Assembly (NCBI GenBank): GCA_937996825.1
Contig: CALKUJ010000267.1
Coordinates: 1 to 23,026, forward strand
Length of the DNA stretch: 23,026 bases
Source of the DNA: an uncultured Polynucleobacter sp.
GTDB taxonomy: Bacteria; Pseudomonadota; Gammaproteobacteria; Burkholderiales; Burkholderiaceae
Direction of reading: 5' to 3'
The translations under genes were made by a program, and so were the position numbers. Shown piece by piece: positions 15,591 to 23,026 of the stretch. The notes beneath the pieces were generated by a model. It was not told the DNA's origin, made no database searches, and saw only the letters and a program-made list of their open reading frames with translations. How positions within the stretch are numbered: position 1 is the first letter of the stretch; each line of letters starts with the position of its first letter.

Positions 15591-16595
15591 ATGACCAGTC
15601 ATGATCGCAGAAGAGCTCTAAAACTTTCTTTAGGGGCTGTTGGTCTCTTGGCTTTGCCTCAGATCACTGAATTTGCCAGAGCTGCAGAGGACTTTATACG
15701 CGGACCTCGCATCAAAGATCACCCTATCAAACAACTCAGCAAACGTGTTTGGATGATTTACTCTCCCGATGGTTTTCCAACACCTGAAAACCAAGGCATG
15801 ATGGCCAACATCACATTTGTAGACACACCGAAGGGTATCGTGGTGCTCGACACGGGCGCCTCAGTGCAAATTGGTGAAATGGCCATCAGGATGATGAAGA
15901 CTTTCACGAAGAAACCAGTGATCGCCCTTTTCAACTCTCACTATCACGGTGATCACTTCTTGGGGAATCAAGCCTTTGTTGAAGCTTATGGGCCAATACC
16001 GATTTATGCGCACCCATACAGCATCAAAGAAATCAAAGGCGTTGAAGGCAACGCTTGGAAGAATTTGATGGAACGCTGGACCAATCAAGCCACTGTGGGA
16101 ACCAAGGTCATCCCACCCACACATGTGGCAAATCATGGTGATGTGTTCAAGTATGGCAATGTCACTATCAAGATTCATCACTATGGTGTGGCACACACGC
16201 CTGGTGATATTTGCATGGAAGTTGTTGAAGACAAAGTCACTTATGTGGGTGACGTTGCCATGGATGAGCGCATCGCCAATATCGATGATGGTTCGTATGC
16301 TGGCACCTTCAAAACATACAAGGCCTTGACGCAAGCTGCCGGCGCACAACTTTGGATTCCGGGGCATGGTCATGCCAAGAAAGAATTACTCGCCGAGTAC
16401 GGTGAGTTCATGTCAGGCATTTATGAAACTTGTGTCAAAGCTGTACAAGATGGTCTTGACCCAAGTTCTGCAAAAAATCTTGTGCTCAAAGATGCACGCG
16501 TGATGAAATACGCTAAACGCACCAAAGGCTTTGATGGCAATATTGGTAAATACACAAGTCTTGCCTACCTAGAAGCAGAAAAGGAAGCTTTTTAA
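15591..16595 (+). CDS. Exported metallo-beta-lactamase-fold hydrolase, SoxH-like
   Basis: The 334-residue protein has a twin-arginine type leader (HDRRRALKLSLGAVGLLALP, cleavage near ARAAE) and an MBL-fold core. Zinc-ligand motifs are clear: HYHGDH (117-122), AHTPGD (His202), VGDV (Asp221) and PGHGH (His259). This set is shared by glyoxalase II and persulfide dioxygenases as well as SoxH and the quinoprotein-relay zinc hydrolases. Context favours a SoxH-like periplasmic enzyme: it begins ten bases after modC and lies next to the sox genes. GAGG precedes the ATG. SoxH is not essential for thiosulfate oxidation in model strains and its substrate is unresolved, so I give no symbol. The stop codon lies inside a terminator stem-loop. 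Confidence 0.88.
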   Translation: MTSHDRRRALKLSLGAVGLLALPQITEFARAAEDFIRGPRIKDHPIKQLSKRVWMIYSPDGFPTPENQGMMANITFVDTPKGIVVLDTGASVQIGEMAIRMMKTFTKKPVIALFNSHYHGDHFLGNQAFVEAYGPIPIYAHPYSIKEIKGVEGNAWKNLMERWTNQATVGTKVIPPTHVANHGDVFKYGNVTIKIHHYGVAHTPGDICMEVVEDKVTYVGDVAMDERIANIDDGSYAGTFKTYKALTQAAGAQLWIPGHGHAKKELLAEYGEFMSGIYETCVKAVQDGLDPSSAKNLVLKDARVMKYAKRTKGFDGNIGKYTSLAYLEAEKEAF

Positions 16596-16607
16596 GCTTC
16601 CTTTTTT
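16579..16607 (+). terminator. Terminator overlapping the stop codon of the MBL-fold gene
   Basis: A perfect 12-bp stem, AAAAGGAAGCTT with AAGCTTCCTTTT (16579-16590 and 16594-16605), has a three-base TTT loop and runs into TTTTTT. The TAA stop (16593-16595) sits in the loop and the first stem bases, so the last codons form the left arm. It separates the convergent mod operon and metZ. On the minus strand the stem ends in TTTT followed by CTGC, so it may also weakly stop transcripts from metZ. Confidence 0.85.
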
Positions 16608-16643
16608 GTTTTTATTCTTTTAAGTCTATTTTTATCTGATGAC

Positions 16644-17846
16644 TTATTTGCCTAAACCGGGCAATAGGTCATTTTTAATGTCTTCAATATTTTCAAGGCC
16701 AACCGCAATCCTCACCAAACTATCGGTGATGCCTGCAGCCGCACGCGCCTCTGGTGTGACACGCACATGCGTGGTCGTGGCAGGATGAGTGATGGTGGTT
16801 CTGGTGTCACCCAAGTTCGCCGTGATTGATAACAGTTTGGTGCCGTCAATCACTTTCCAAGCAGATTCTTTGCCACCCTTAAGCACAAATGACAGAATAG
16901 GTCCGCCCATTCTTTGTTGCTTCTTGGCTAATTCAAACTGAGGGTGTGAAGCTAAACCTGGGTGATACACACGCTCAACGGCAGGATGCTTTTCTAACCA
17001 AGTCGCCAACTCAAGGGCTGACTGACTTTGCTTTTCCAATCTCAAATTGAGTGTTTCTAAACCTTTGAGTAAAACCCAAGCGTTGAAAGCAGACAATGTT
17101 GGACCTGCAGTTCTCACATATGGGAAAACTTTGCCAAGCACAAACTCTTCTGTGCCCACAATCGCTCCACCCAAGACACGACCTTGACCATCCAAGTATT
17201 TGGTTGCGGAATGAATGATCACATCTGCACCCAATTCCAACGGCTTTTGCAAAGCCGGTGTACAGAAACAGTTATCCACAACATAGAGTGCATTGGCAGC
17301 TTTGGCAATTTTTGCGATGGCAGCAATATCCCCCACTTCCGTTAACGGATTTGAAGGTGTCTCTAAATAGAAGAGCTTGGTGTTTGGCTTGACTGCGGCT
17401 TTCCATGAGTCAAGGTTGGCCATATCAACATAAGTTGTTTCAATACCAAACTTACCCAAAATACTGCTGAACAGCTGAATGGTTGCACCAAACACAGAGC
17501 GTGAGCAGATCACATGATCGCCAGCCTGCAAGTGTGACATCGCCACTGTCATGATGGCTGACATGCCTGAAGATGTGGCAATACATGATTCACCGCCCTC
17601 AAGCGCTGCCAAGCGATCTTGGAACATCGCAACTGTTGGATTGGTGAAACGAGAATAAATAAAACCTTTTTCCGCGTTCGCAAAACCATGCGCCGCATCG
17701 GCTGCACTGTCAAAGCAAAAACTGGAAGTTAAAAACATCGCTTCAGAGTGTTCATTGAACTCAGTACGACGCACGCCTGCACGCACACCCAAAGTGTCGG
17801 TGTGCAGGTTTTTAATGTCCAAAGGTGGTCGTTTTTTATCGCTCAT
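16644..17846 (-). CDS. metZ: O-succinylhomoserine sulfhydrylase MetZ
   Basis: MetZ is a PLP enzyme that converts O-succinylhomoserine and sulfide to homocysteine for methionine synthesis. The 400-residue protein is of usual length. It shows the Cys/Met-metabolism fold: SRFTNPTVAMFQDRLAALEG (about 65-84), ATSSGMSAI (92-100), the YLETPSNPLTEV segment, VVDNCFCTP, and the Schiff-base lysine in HSATKYLDGQG (about Lys219). These features resemble MetZ more than cystathionine gamma-synthase, but MetB or a related gamma-family enzyme cannot be fully excluded. It starts nine bases after purF, so it is the last gene of the housekeeping run. It takes in sulfide assimilated elsewhere and need not be linked functionally to the sox cluster. 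Confidence 0.93.
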   Translation of the reverse strand: MSDKKRPPLDIKNLHTDTLGVRAGVRRTEFNEHSEAMFLTSSFCFDSAADAAHGFANAEKGFIYSRFTNPTVAMFQDRLAALEGGESCIATSSGMSAIMTVAMSHLQAGDHVICSRSVFGATIQLFSSILGKFGIETTYVDMANLDSWKAAVKPNTKLFYLETPSNPLTEVGDIAAIAKIAKAANALYVVDNCFCTPALQKPLELGADVIIHSATKYLDGQGRVLGGAIVGTEEFVLGKVFPYVRTAGPTLSAFNAWVLLKGLETLNLRLEKQSQSALELATWLEKHPAVERVYHPGLASHPQFELAKKQQRMGGPILSFVLKGGKESAWKVIDGTKLLSITANLGDTRTTITHPATTTHVRVTPEARAAAGITDSLVRIAVGLENIEDIKNDLLPGLGK

Positions 17847-17855
17847 GACTCAATA

Positions 17856-19397
17856 CTACTCTTGAGAAGCCAAATGTAAATGTAATTGTGAACGCGCCAA
17901 GTCTGTGCCATCGCCCTGCTGACGGTCAGCCAAGGCTTTGGGCGTGTTTCTGGCGGCCTCTAGGGCATCCAAATAAGACTCAGTGATATCGCCGGTGATG
18001 TACTTGCCATCAAAGCAAGATGCATCAAAATTCGTGATTGCAGGGTTGATGTCTCGAACGGCTTTTTTGAGATCTTCAACGTCTTGATAAATGAGTTCAT
18101 CCGCACCAATCAATTTGGTGATTTCTTCGTGGGTTCGACCATAGGCTACCAACTCACTGCGGGTTGGCATATCAATGCCATAAACGTTCGGGAAACGCAC
18201 AGGAGGTGCAGCAGAAGCGAAGATCACTTTCTTAGCACCAGCATCACGCGCCATTTGCACGATCTCATATGAGGTTGTACCGCGCACAATCGAATCATCC
18301 ACAATCAGAACGTTTTTATCTTTGAACTCTAAGCGCATCGCATTGAGTTTTTGACGCACTGATTTTTTGCGCATCGCTTGACCAGGCATGATGAATGTAC
18401 GGCCTACATAGCGGTTCTTAAAGAAACCTTCACGGTATGGCACGCCCAAGAGCTTCGCTACCTGCATCGCTGCCGGGCGGCTTGAATCTGGAATTGGCAT
18501 GACCACATCGATTTGAGAGACATCAGTCTCACGGGCAATTTTTTCTGCCAAGTAATTGCCCATCAATAAACGCACGTCATAAACCGTCACGCCATCGATG
18601 CATGAATCTGGTCTTGCGAGATAAACGTATTCAAAAATACATGGGTTGAGCGTGGCGTTCTCTGCACAAAGCTTGCTTTGGAATTGGCCATCAAGACCAA
18701 TGAAGATTGCTTCACCAGGTGCAACGTCTCTGACAAACTTGAATCCCAAACCTTCCAAGGTCACAGACTCAGAAGCGATCAACCATTCAGGGCCATTGGG
18801 CGTGTCCATGCGACCAATGCACAAAGGACGAATACCGAATGGATCACGGAAAGCCAATAAACCATAACCAGCAATCAAAGCCACAACGGCATAAGAACCT
18901 TTTAAACGCTTTTGTACTTTTGCAACTGCCGTGAATGCTGAGGCAGCATCCAATGCGATGCTGTCTGTGGCACGTTGAAGCTCATCAGCCAAGACGTTCA
19001 ATAGAACTTCCGTGTCTGAATTCGTGTTGATGTGACGACGGTCACGGTAGAACATCTCATCACGCAAAGCAGGTGCATTCGTGAGGTTACCGTTATGCGC
19101 CAAGATAATGCCAAAAGGAGCGTTCACATAAAACGGCTGAGCCTCTTCTTCACTGCTGGCGGATCCTGCTGTGGGGTAACGGACCTGACCAATACCAGCA
19201 TTGCCTGGCAAGCTGCGCATATTGCGTGTTCTAAATACATCACGCACCATGCCGTTGGCTTTATGCATGCTGAATGAACTACCGTTCATGGTAGCTATAC
19301 CTGCGGCATCTTGACCGCGATGTTGCAAAAGCAACAATGCGTCATAGAGCAACTGATTCACTGGACTATTGCCTACTGCCCCGACAATTCCACACAT
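17856..19397 (-). CDS. purF: Amidophosphoribosyltransferase PurF
   Basis: PurF catalyses the first committed step of purine synthesis, forming phosphoribosylamine from PRPP and glutamine. The 513-residue protein starts MCGIVGAVG with the N-terminal nucleophile Cys2 of the glutaminase domain, followed by LLLLQHRGQDAAGIA and the NTDTEVLLN-type segment. The phosphoribosyltransferase domain contains MPIPDSSRPAAMQVA and the PRPP loop VLIVDDSIVRGTTS (about 364-377). The length is normal. AGAGG precedes the ATG. It follows cvpA by 21 bases, a cvpA-purF pairing common in proteobacteria. Confidence 0.97.
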   Translation of the reverse strand: MCGIVGAVGNSPVNQLLYDALLLLQHRGQDAAGIATMNGSSFSMHKANGMVRDVFRTRNMRSLPGNAGIGQVRYPTAGSASSEEEAQPFYVNAPFGIILAHNGNLTNAPALRDEMFYRDRRHINTNSDTEVLLNVLADELQRATDSIALDAASAFTAVAKVQKRLKGSYAVVALIAGYGLLAFRDPFGIRPLCIGRMDTPNGPEWLIASESVTLEGLGFKFVRDVAPGEAIFIGLDGQFQSKLCAENATLNPCIFEYVYLARPDSCIDGVTVYDVRLLMGNYLAEKIARETDVSQIDVVMPIPDSSRPAAMQVAKLLGVPYREGFFKNRYVGRTFIMPGQAMRKKSVRQKLNAMRLEFKDKNVLIVDDSIVRGTTSYEIVQMARDAGAKKVIFASAAPPVRFPNVYGIDMPTRSELVAYGRTHEEITKLIGADELIYQDVEDLKKAVRDINPAITNFDASCFDGKYITGDITESYLDALEAARNTPKALADRQQGDGTDLARSQLHLHLASQE

Positions 19398-19418
19398 AAA
19401 GACCTCTATCTTTTAAAA

Positions 19419-19934
19419 CTACTTCTTCAACTGCCCAGACACCTGAGCAGCCCATTCATCTGGTAACCAAGCTTGAGCCATGCCAGTGAGCAACTCAATG
19501 GCTGGCAAAGTCCAAGCTTTACGCCATTCGCTTGTTTGAGTTGCTCCAGTCAACGACAAAAGACTACTCAAGACAACGATGACCAACAAACCTCTTAGAA
19601 GACCAAAAGCAAAACCTAAAAAACGATCCATCGGACTCAAGCCAGCATGCTGCATGATCTTTGCTAAAAAACGTCCAATCAATGCACAAATGATCATGGT
19701 CACAATGAACAAGATCACAAAGCCAAGAGCCAACTGGGTCATCTCACCACCTGGCACACCACTCAACCACTCTTTGGCCAACCAAGTGGCGTAGTGATAA
19801 GAAACCCAAGAAGCAGCCACCCATGCAATCAAAGCAAAAACTTCTCTGATCAAACCACGCCAAATCCCCAAAAGTGCTGAGATAGCTAGCACTGCAAAAA
19901 AAGCTATATCAACGACAGTGAAGGAAATGTTCAT
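19419..19934 (-). CDS. cvpA: CvpA family membrane protein
   Basis: The 171-residue protein has four predicted helices: near residues 6-22, 30-48, 67-88 and 107-128. It shows the CvpA pattern of IALFAVLA-type N-terminus (IAFFAVLAISALLGIWRGLIREVFALIAW), a loop with KIMQHAGLSPMDRFLGFAFGLLRG, and a polar tail. CvpA was first linked to colicin V production in Escherichia coli and is needed for envelope integrity in some bacteria; its molecular function is unclear. Its position directly upstream of purF is conserved in many proteobacteria and supports the call. Confidence 0.93.
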   Translation of the reverse strand: MNISFTVVDIAFFAVLAISALLGIWRGLIREVFALIAWVAASWVSYHYATWLAKEWLSGVPGGEMTQLALGFVILFIVTMIICALIGRFLAKIMQHAGLSPMDRFLGFAFGLLRGLLVIVVLSSLLSLTGATQTSEWRKAWTLPAIELLTGMAQAWLPDEWAAQVSGQLKK

Positions 19935-19953
19935 GATTCTTCAGATCCGTTCA

Positions 19954-20640
19954 TCACTGTGGCTTTTGCTCAATGATCTTTGGACTCAAACCAACGTACT
20001 TGATCTTTTTCTCAGCTGCTTCAGCACTGGCTCTATCTTCGTAAGGGCCTGACCTCAAGAGGTGGAGCTTCACGCCCTCTTTATTGGTTCTGATTTCAAT
20101 GTAGCTGCTGACTTTTTGTTCAGTTAATTTCTTTTGCCAATTTTTTACGCGCTCTTCTGATGAGAAGGCGCCAATTTGCACAATGAATTTACCGTTGGCA
20201 TTGGCTGCCGGACTTGGGGCAGCAGACGTTGCTGGTGAGCGATTTTCCAGAATTGATAAAACTTCTTCGCCCTTGTCCAATGATTTGGCCACGGGTGTCG
20301 ACTTATCTGTTTTAGCTTCTTCTTTTTTAACGTCTTTATTGTCTGTTGAAGTCACTGGTGCTGATGGTGCTGCTGCATCAGTGGTTTTGGATTCTTTAGC
20401 CTCTTCAAGCTTTTTCTCTTCTTTTGATCCAGGTTGAATGATCTGGATGGCAATGTCATTGCTGTGATGTTTTGGTTTTGAGTCAAAAATGATTGGCAGG
20501 CCAGCAACTGCCACTGTCACCAAGAAAATTGCGCCGATCAATCGATGTCTGGCTTTTTGACGCTCTGGGTCTTCTGTTAGACCATCCTCAACAGGTGTGT
20601 TGTTTTTGCTATTTGGGCGGTTAAGGAAAGGTAGGCGCAT
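19954..20640 (-). CDS. SPOR-domain inner-membrane protein (DedD-like)
   Basis: The 228-residue protein has a short cytoplasmic N-terminus, one membrane helix (about 35-50, LIGAIFLVTVAVAGLPIIF) and a long low-complexity linker rich in Lys, Glu, Ala, Ser and Thr (about 68-145). It ends with a SPOR domain (about 150-225, KFIVQIGAFSSEERVKNWQKK to KKIKYVGLSPKII). SPOR domains bind glycan strands lacking stem peptides at the division septum, so a role in cell division like that of DedD is probable. The gene stands between folC and cvpA, as in many betaproteobacteria. It is less certain whether it is a true DedD orthologue. Confidence 0.9.
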   Translation of the reverse strand: MRLPFLNRPNSKNNTPVEDGLTEDPERQKARHRLIGAIFLVTVAVAGLPIIFDSKPKHHSNDIAIQIIQPGSKEEKKLEEAKESKTTDAAAPSAPVTSTDNKDVKKEEAKTDKSTPVAKSLDKGEEVLSILENRSPATSAAPSPAANANGKFIVQIGAFSSEERVKNWQKKLTEQKVSSYIEIRTNKEGVKLHLLRSGPYEDRASAEAAEKKIKYVGLSPKIIEQKPQ

Positions 20641-20673
20641 CAGCTAAGTTTTAAGTTCAAAGTTGTGTCATGG

Positions 20674-21975
20674 TTAATGAGCTTTTGCATTTCGGTAGGC
20701 CAGTACACCAGCAACGGTATAAAAAGACCCGAATACCGATATTCTATCACCCTCACCCGCCTTTTTTAAGGCTGATTCATAGGCCAAAGCAGGACTTGAG
20801 AAAACCTCTATTCCAGCGTCAGTTCCTTCTTTGAAGCCCAAAGATCTCAAGCGTGTCGCCAGCGATTCTGCCGAAGCCGCTCGAGGGGTCGGTAAATCGC
20901 AAAAATACCAAAAATCAATCTTGTCCATCATGGGTTTTAAGACCCCATCAATGTCTTTGTCTGCCATCGCACCAAACACAGCGATCGTGTAGGGATGGTA
21001 GGCCATGTTTTCGAGGTTTTGCGCAAGAGCAGCGCTGGCATGAGGATTGTGGGCCACATCCAAAATGATGGTGGGCTTTCCGGGCAGTACCTGAAAACGC
21101 CCTGGAAGCTCAACCCAAGCCATGCCGTTTCTGATTTCTTGAGCACCGACAGGCAAACGGTCTCTGACAGCAATCAGAGCAGCAATCACGGCGCTTGCAT
21201 TGAGTAATTGGTTAGCACCCCGCAGCGCCGGATAACCCAACCCTGAAAAACGCTTGCCTCGCCCAGCCCAGCCCCACTGTTGTTTATCCCCCTGAAAGTT
21301 ATAGTCCTTACCCAGCAACCATAAATCTGCGCCAATGGCTGTTGCATGATCAATCAAGGATTGGGGTGGCACAGGATCTGCGCAGATGGCAGGTTTATCA
21401 GAACGGAAAATGCCCGCTTTTTCAAAAGCGATTTTTTCTCTGGTGTCTCCAAGGTATTCCATGTGATCTAAATCGATACTGGTGACAATCGCACAATCTG
21501 TGTCAATCATATTCACGGCATCCAAACGACCACCCAAGCCAACTTCCAAGATCACTGCGTCTAGATTAGCCGATGCAAATAAATGCATGATGGCCAACGT
21601 CGTGAACTCAAAGTAAGTCAAGGTTGGTGGATTTGGCAAAGATACTCTGGCCAACTCCACTGCTCGGAAGTGTTCGAGCAAAAGTGCATCACTGGCGTTC
21701 TCGCCGTTCACACGGGCACGCTCGTTGAATGACAATAAATGAGGAGATGTGTGGCAACCAACTTTGTAAGAGGCGGCCAATAGGACACTCTCTAGTAAAG
21801 CGCAGGTAGAACCTTTGCCATTGGTGCCACCCACTGTGAAAACCACTGGCTTGAAATTTAGTTGAAGAGCTTCTTTGACGCGTGTGACACGCTCCAAGCC
21901 CATATCAATCCCAACAGGGTGTGCTGTCTCTAAGTGCCGCAGCCAATCATCTAAATTGTCAAACGTGTCAGGCAA
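20674..21975 (-). CDS. folC: Bifunctional folylpolyglutamate synthase/dihydrofolate synthase FolC
   Basis: FolC adds glutamate to dihydropteroate and then extends the polyglutamate tail of folates. The 433-residue protein belongs to the Mur ligase-like superfamily. It has the family N-terminal HPVGIDMGLERV, the P-loop TVGGTNGKGSTCALLE (about 47-62), the HTSPHLLSFNERARVNG segment (75-91), EVGLGGRLDAVN (about 144-155), the DLDHMEYLGDT motif and the C-terminal DVAHNPHA. The start is set at a TTG at 21975, since no ATG or GTG occurs between the end of accD and the conserved N-terminus. This makes the start uncertain, and coupling to accD (14 bases upstream) is likely. Confidence 0.95.
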   Translation of the reverse strand: MPDTFDNLDDWLRHLETAHPVGIDMGLERVTRVKEALQLNFKPVVFTVGGTNGKGSTCALLESVLLAASYKVGCHTSPHLLSFNERARVNGENASDALLLEHFRAVELARVSLPNPPTLTYFEFTTLAIMHLFASANLDAVILEVGLGGRLDAVNMIDTDCAIVTSIDLDHMEYLGDTREKIAFEKAGIFRSDKPAICADPVPPQSLIDHATAIGADLWLLGKDYNFQGDKQQWGWAGRGKRFSGLGYPALRGANQLLNASAVIAALIAVRDRLPVGAQEIRNGMAWVELPGRFQVLPGKPTIILDVAHNPHASAALAQNLENMAYHPYTIAVFGAMADKDIDGVLKPMMDKIDFWYFCDLPTPRAASAESLATRLRSLGFKEGTDAGIEVFSSPALAYESALKKAGEGDRISVFGSFYTVAGVLAYRNAKAH

Positions 21976-21989
21976 TTGAGCTTGAGGTC

Positions 21990-22862
21990 TTAAACAACAG
22001 AGTCTGTTGGTAGCTTCAATAGCAGCGCCAACAAATCAGCAATCTCTTTGCGCATTTGGCGACGATCCACAATCATGTCGATACCGCCCTTTTGCATCAA
22101 GAACTCTGAACGCTGGAAGCCCTCAGGCAGTTTTTCGCGAACGGTTTGCTCAATCACGCGAGGACCAGCAAAGCCAATCAAAGCTTTTGGCTCAGCCATC
22201 ACCACATCGCCCATGAAAGCAAAACTGGCCGAGATACCACCCATGGTTGGATCGGTGAGAACACTGATATAAGGAAGTTTGGCATGCGCCAACTTCACCA
22301 ACATCGCATTTGTTTTTGCCATTTGCATCAATGACAATAAACTTTCTTGCATACGAGCACCACCCGTGGCGCTGATACAAATGAAAGGAACCTTTTGTTC
22401 CAAGGCCATCTGAGCACCGCGCACAAAACGCTCACCCACCACAGAGCCCATGGAACCGCCCATGTATTGGAATTCAAAACAGGCAGCGACAACAGGAATC
22501 GTTTCAATCTTGCCGCCCATCACGATGAGCGCTTCAGATTCACCAGAAGCATCATTAGCCTCTTTAATACGATCGGGATATTTCTTGGAATCTTTAAATT
22601 TCAGCGGATCAGTTGGGTAGATATCAGCACCAATCTCGTAGCGGCCCTTTTCGTCCAAAAGACTATCCAAGCGTAAACGTGCGCCAATGCGCATGTGGTG
22701 ACTACATTTTGGGCAAACCGATAAATTGGCCTCGATATCTGTGCTGTAAAGCACGGTTTCACAGCTGGGGCACTTAACCCAAAGACCCTCAGGTACGGAT
22801 TTGCGATTAGCAGGATCCGTATGTTGGATTTGTGGGGGTAGTAATTTATCGATCCAGCTCAT
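21990..22862 (-). CDS. accD: Acetyl-CoA carboxylase carboxyltransferase subunit beta
   Basis: AccD forms with AccA the carboxyltransferase that makes malonyl-CoA for fatty-acid synthesis. The 290-residue protein has the N-terminal Cys4 zinc ribbon, CPSC at 31-34 and CPKC at 50-53, expected of the bacterial beta subunit. The crotonase-like core includes MGGSMGSVVGERFVRG (about 134-149), CISATGGARMQES (about 158-170) and DPTMGGISASFAFMGDV, which form the oxyanion hole and CoA site. The length is normal. It stands 22 bases after trpA, a common arrangement in proteobacteria. Confidence 0.97.
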   Translation of the reverse strand: MSWIDKLLPPQIQHTDPANRKSVPEGLWVKCPSCETVLYSTDIEANLSVCPKCSHHMRIGARLRLDSLLDEKGRYEIGADIYPTDPLKFKDSKKYPDRIKEANDASGESEALIVMGGKIETIPVVAACFEFQYMGGSMGSVVGERFVRGAQMALEQKVPFICISATGGARMQESLLSLMQMAKTNAMLVKLAHAKLPYISVLTDPTMGGISASFAFMGDVVMAEPKALIGFAGPRVIEQTVREKLPEGFQRSEFLMQKGGIDMIVDRRQMRKEIADLLALLLKLPTDSVV

Positions 22863-22884
22863 CAGTTTTCAACTATCCAGTGCA

Positions 22885-23026
22885 TTAACTATCTAAAGCG
22901 ACGCGAATTTCACGTATGAAGGTTTCAAGTGATTGTACCGCCTGGCCAGGGGCAGAATCCTCCAAAAGTCGAATAATTCGGCTGCCAATAACCACCGCAT
23001 CCGCTGTTTTTGATACCGTACGGGCA
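22885..23026 (-). CDS. trpA: Tryptophan synthase alpha chain, C-terminal fragment (5' part outside the window)
   Basis: The right edge holds the last 46 codons of an open frame ending in TAA at 22887-22885. The translation contains VSKTADAVVIGSRIIRLLED and then AVQSLETFIREIRVALDS. The ADAVVIGSRI segment matches the phosphate-binding end of the TrpA barrel. TrpA cleaves indole-3-glycerol phosphate to indole. The position directly before accD agrees with the usual trpFBA-accD-folC order. The fragment is short, but motif and context agree well. Confidence 0.9.
   Translation of the reverse strand, partial: ARTVSKTADAVVIGSRIIRLLEDSAPGQAVQSLETFIREIRVALDS

Noticed and set aside
9687..16373. Many open frames of 60 to 170 codons opposite the sox, mod and hydrolase genes, the longest at 15861-16373 on the minus strand
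   Set aside because: All lie antisense or out of frame to genes with clear family motifs, and their translations have no recognisable domain or supporting ribosome-binding site.
17847..17855. Possible SAM or methionine riboswitch ahead of metZ
   Set aside because: Only nine bases separate purF and metZ, leaving no room for a leader RNA.
1..23026. CRISPR arrays, tRNA genes, insertion sequences and phage genes
   Set aside because: No spaced direct repeats, tRNA-like folds, transposase or integrase motifs were found on reading either strand; a dedicated RNA search was not possible.

Overview
The window looks like chromosomal DNA of a betaproteobacterium, most likely a Burkholderiales member of the Polynucleobacter type. 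This is inferred from the gene order trpA-accD-folC-SPOR-cvpA-purF-metZ, from protein character and from the moderate base composition judged by eye. No ribosomal RNA or other decisive taxonomic marker is present.

Region 1 (1-13616, all minus strand, transcribed from right to left) is a thiosulfate-oxidation (Sox) supercluster. It starts with soxC, soxD, soxY, soxZ, soxA, soxX and soxB. It continues almost without gaps into a CbiM-like membrane protein, a YeeE/YedE (TsuA-like) sulfur transporter fused to a DUF442 phosphatase/sulfurtransferase-like domain, a TauE/SafE (TSUP) exporter, a DUF2244 membrane protein, and an RND efflux pair. The pair is a short periplasmic adaptor plus an inner-membrane pump cut by the left window edge. 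Sox proteins work in the periplasm: SoxXA couples thiosulfate to the C-terminal cysteine of SoxY on SoxYZ, SoxB releases sulfate hydrolytically, and the Mo/haem enzyme SoxCD oxidises the remaining sulfane sulfur. The transporters probably move sulfur compounds across the inner membrane. Two strong terminator-like hairpins sit inside the cluster, between soxZ and soxA and between soxX and soxB, and suggest graded expression.

Region 2 (13617-13850) is an AT-rich divergent control region with an 18-bp dyad close to soxC. Region 3 (13851-16605, plus strand) is modB-modC, a molybdate ABC transporter without modA, followed by a Tat-exported metallo-beta-lactamase-fold hydrolase resembling SoxH. A hairpin that overlaps the last stop codon closes it. 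Molybdate uptake divergent from the molybdenum enzyme gene soxC makes functional sense.

Region 4 (16644-23026, minus strand) is a housekeeping run: trpA (3' end only), accD, folC, a SPOR-domain protein, cvpA, purF and metZ. It serves tryptophan, fatty-acid, folate, purine and methionine synthesis plus cell-envelope functions. It converges on region 3. No tRNA, rRNA, insertion sequence, integrase or CRISPR array was seen.

The most interesting observations are the transporter-DUF442 fusion with a good internal ribosome-binding site before the DUF442 part, the two intra-operon terminators, an efflux adaptor that seems to lack its beta-barrel domain, and an orphan CbiM-like protein inside the sulfur cluster.
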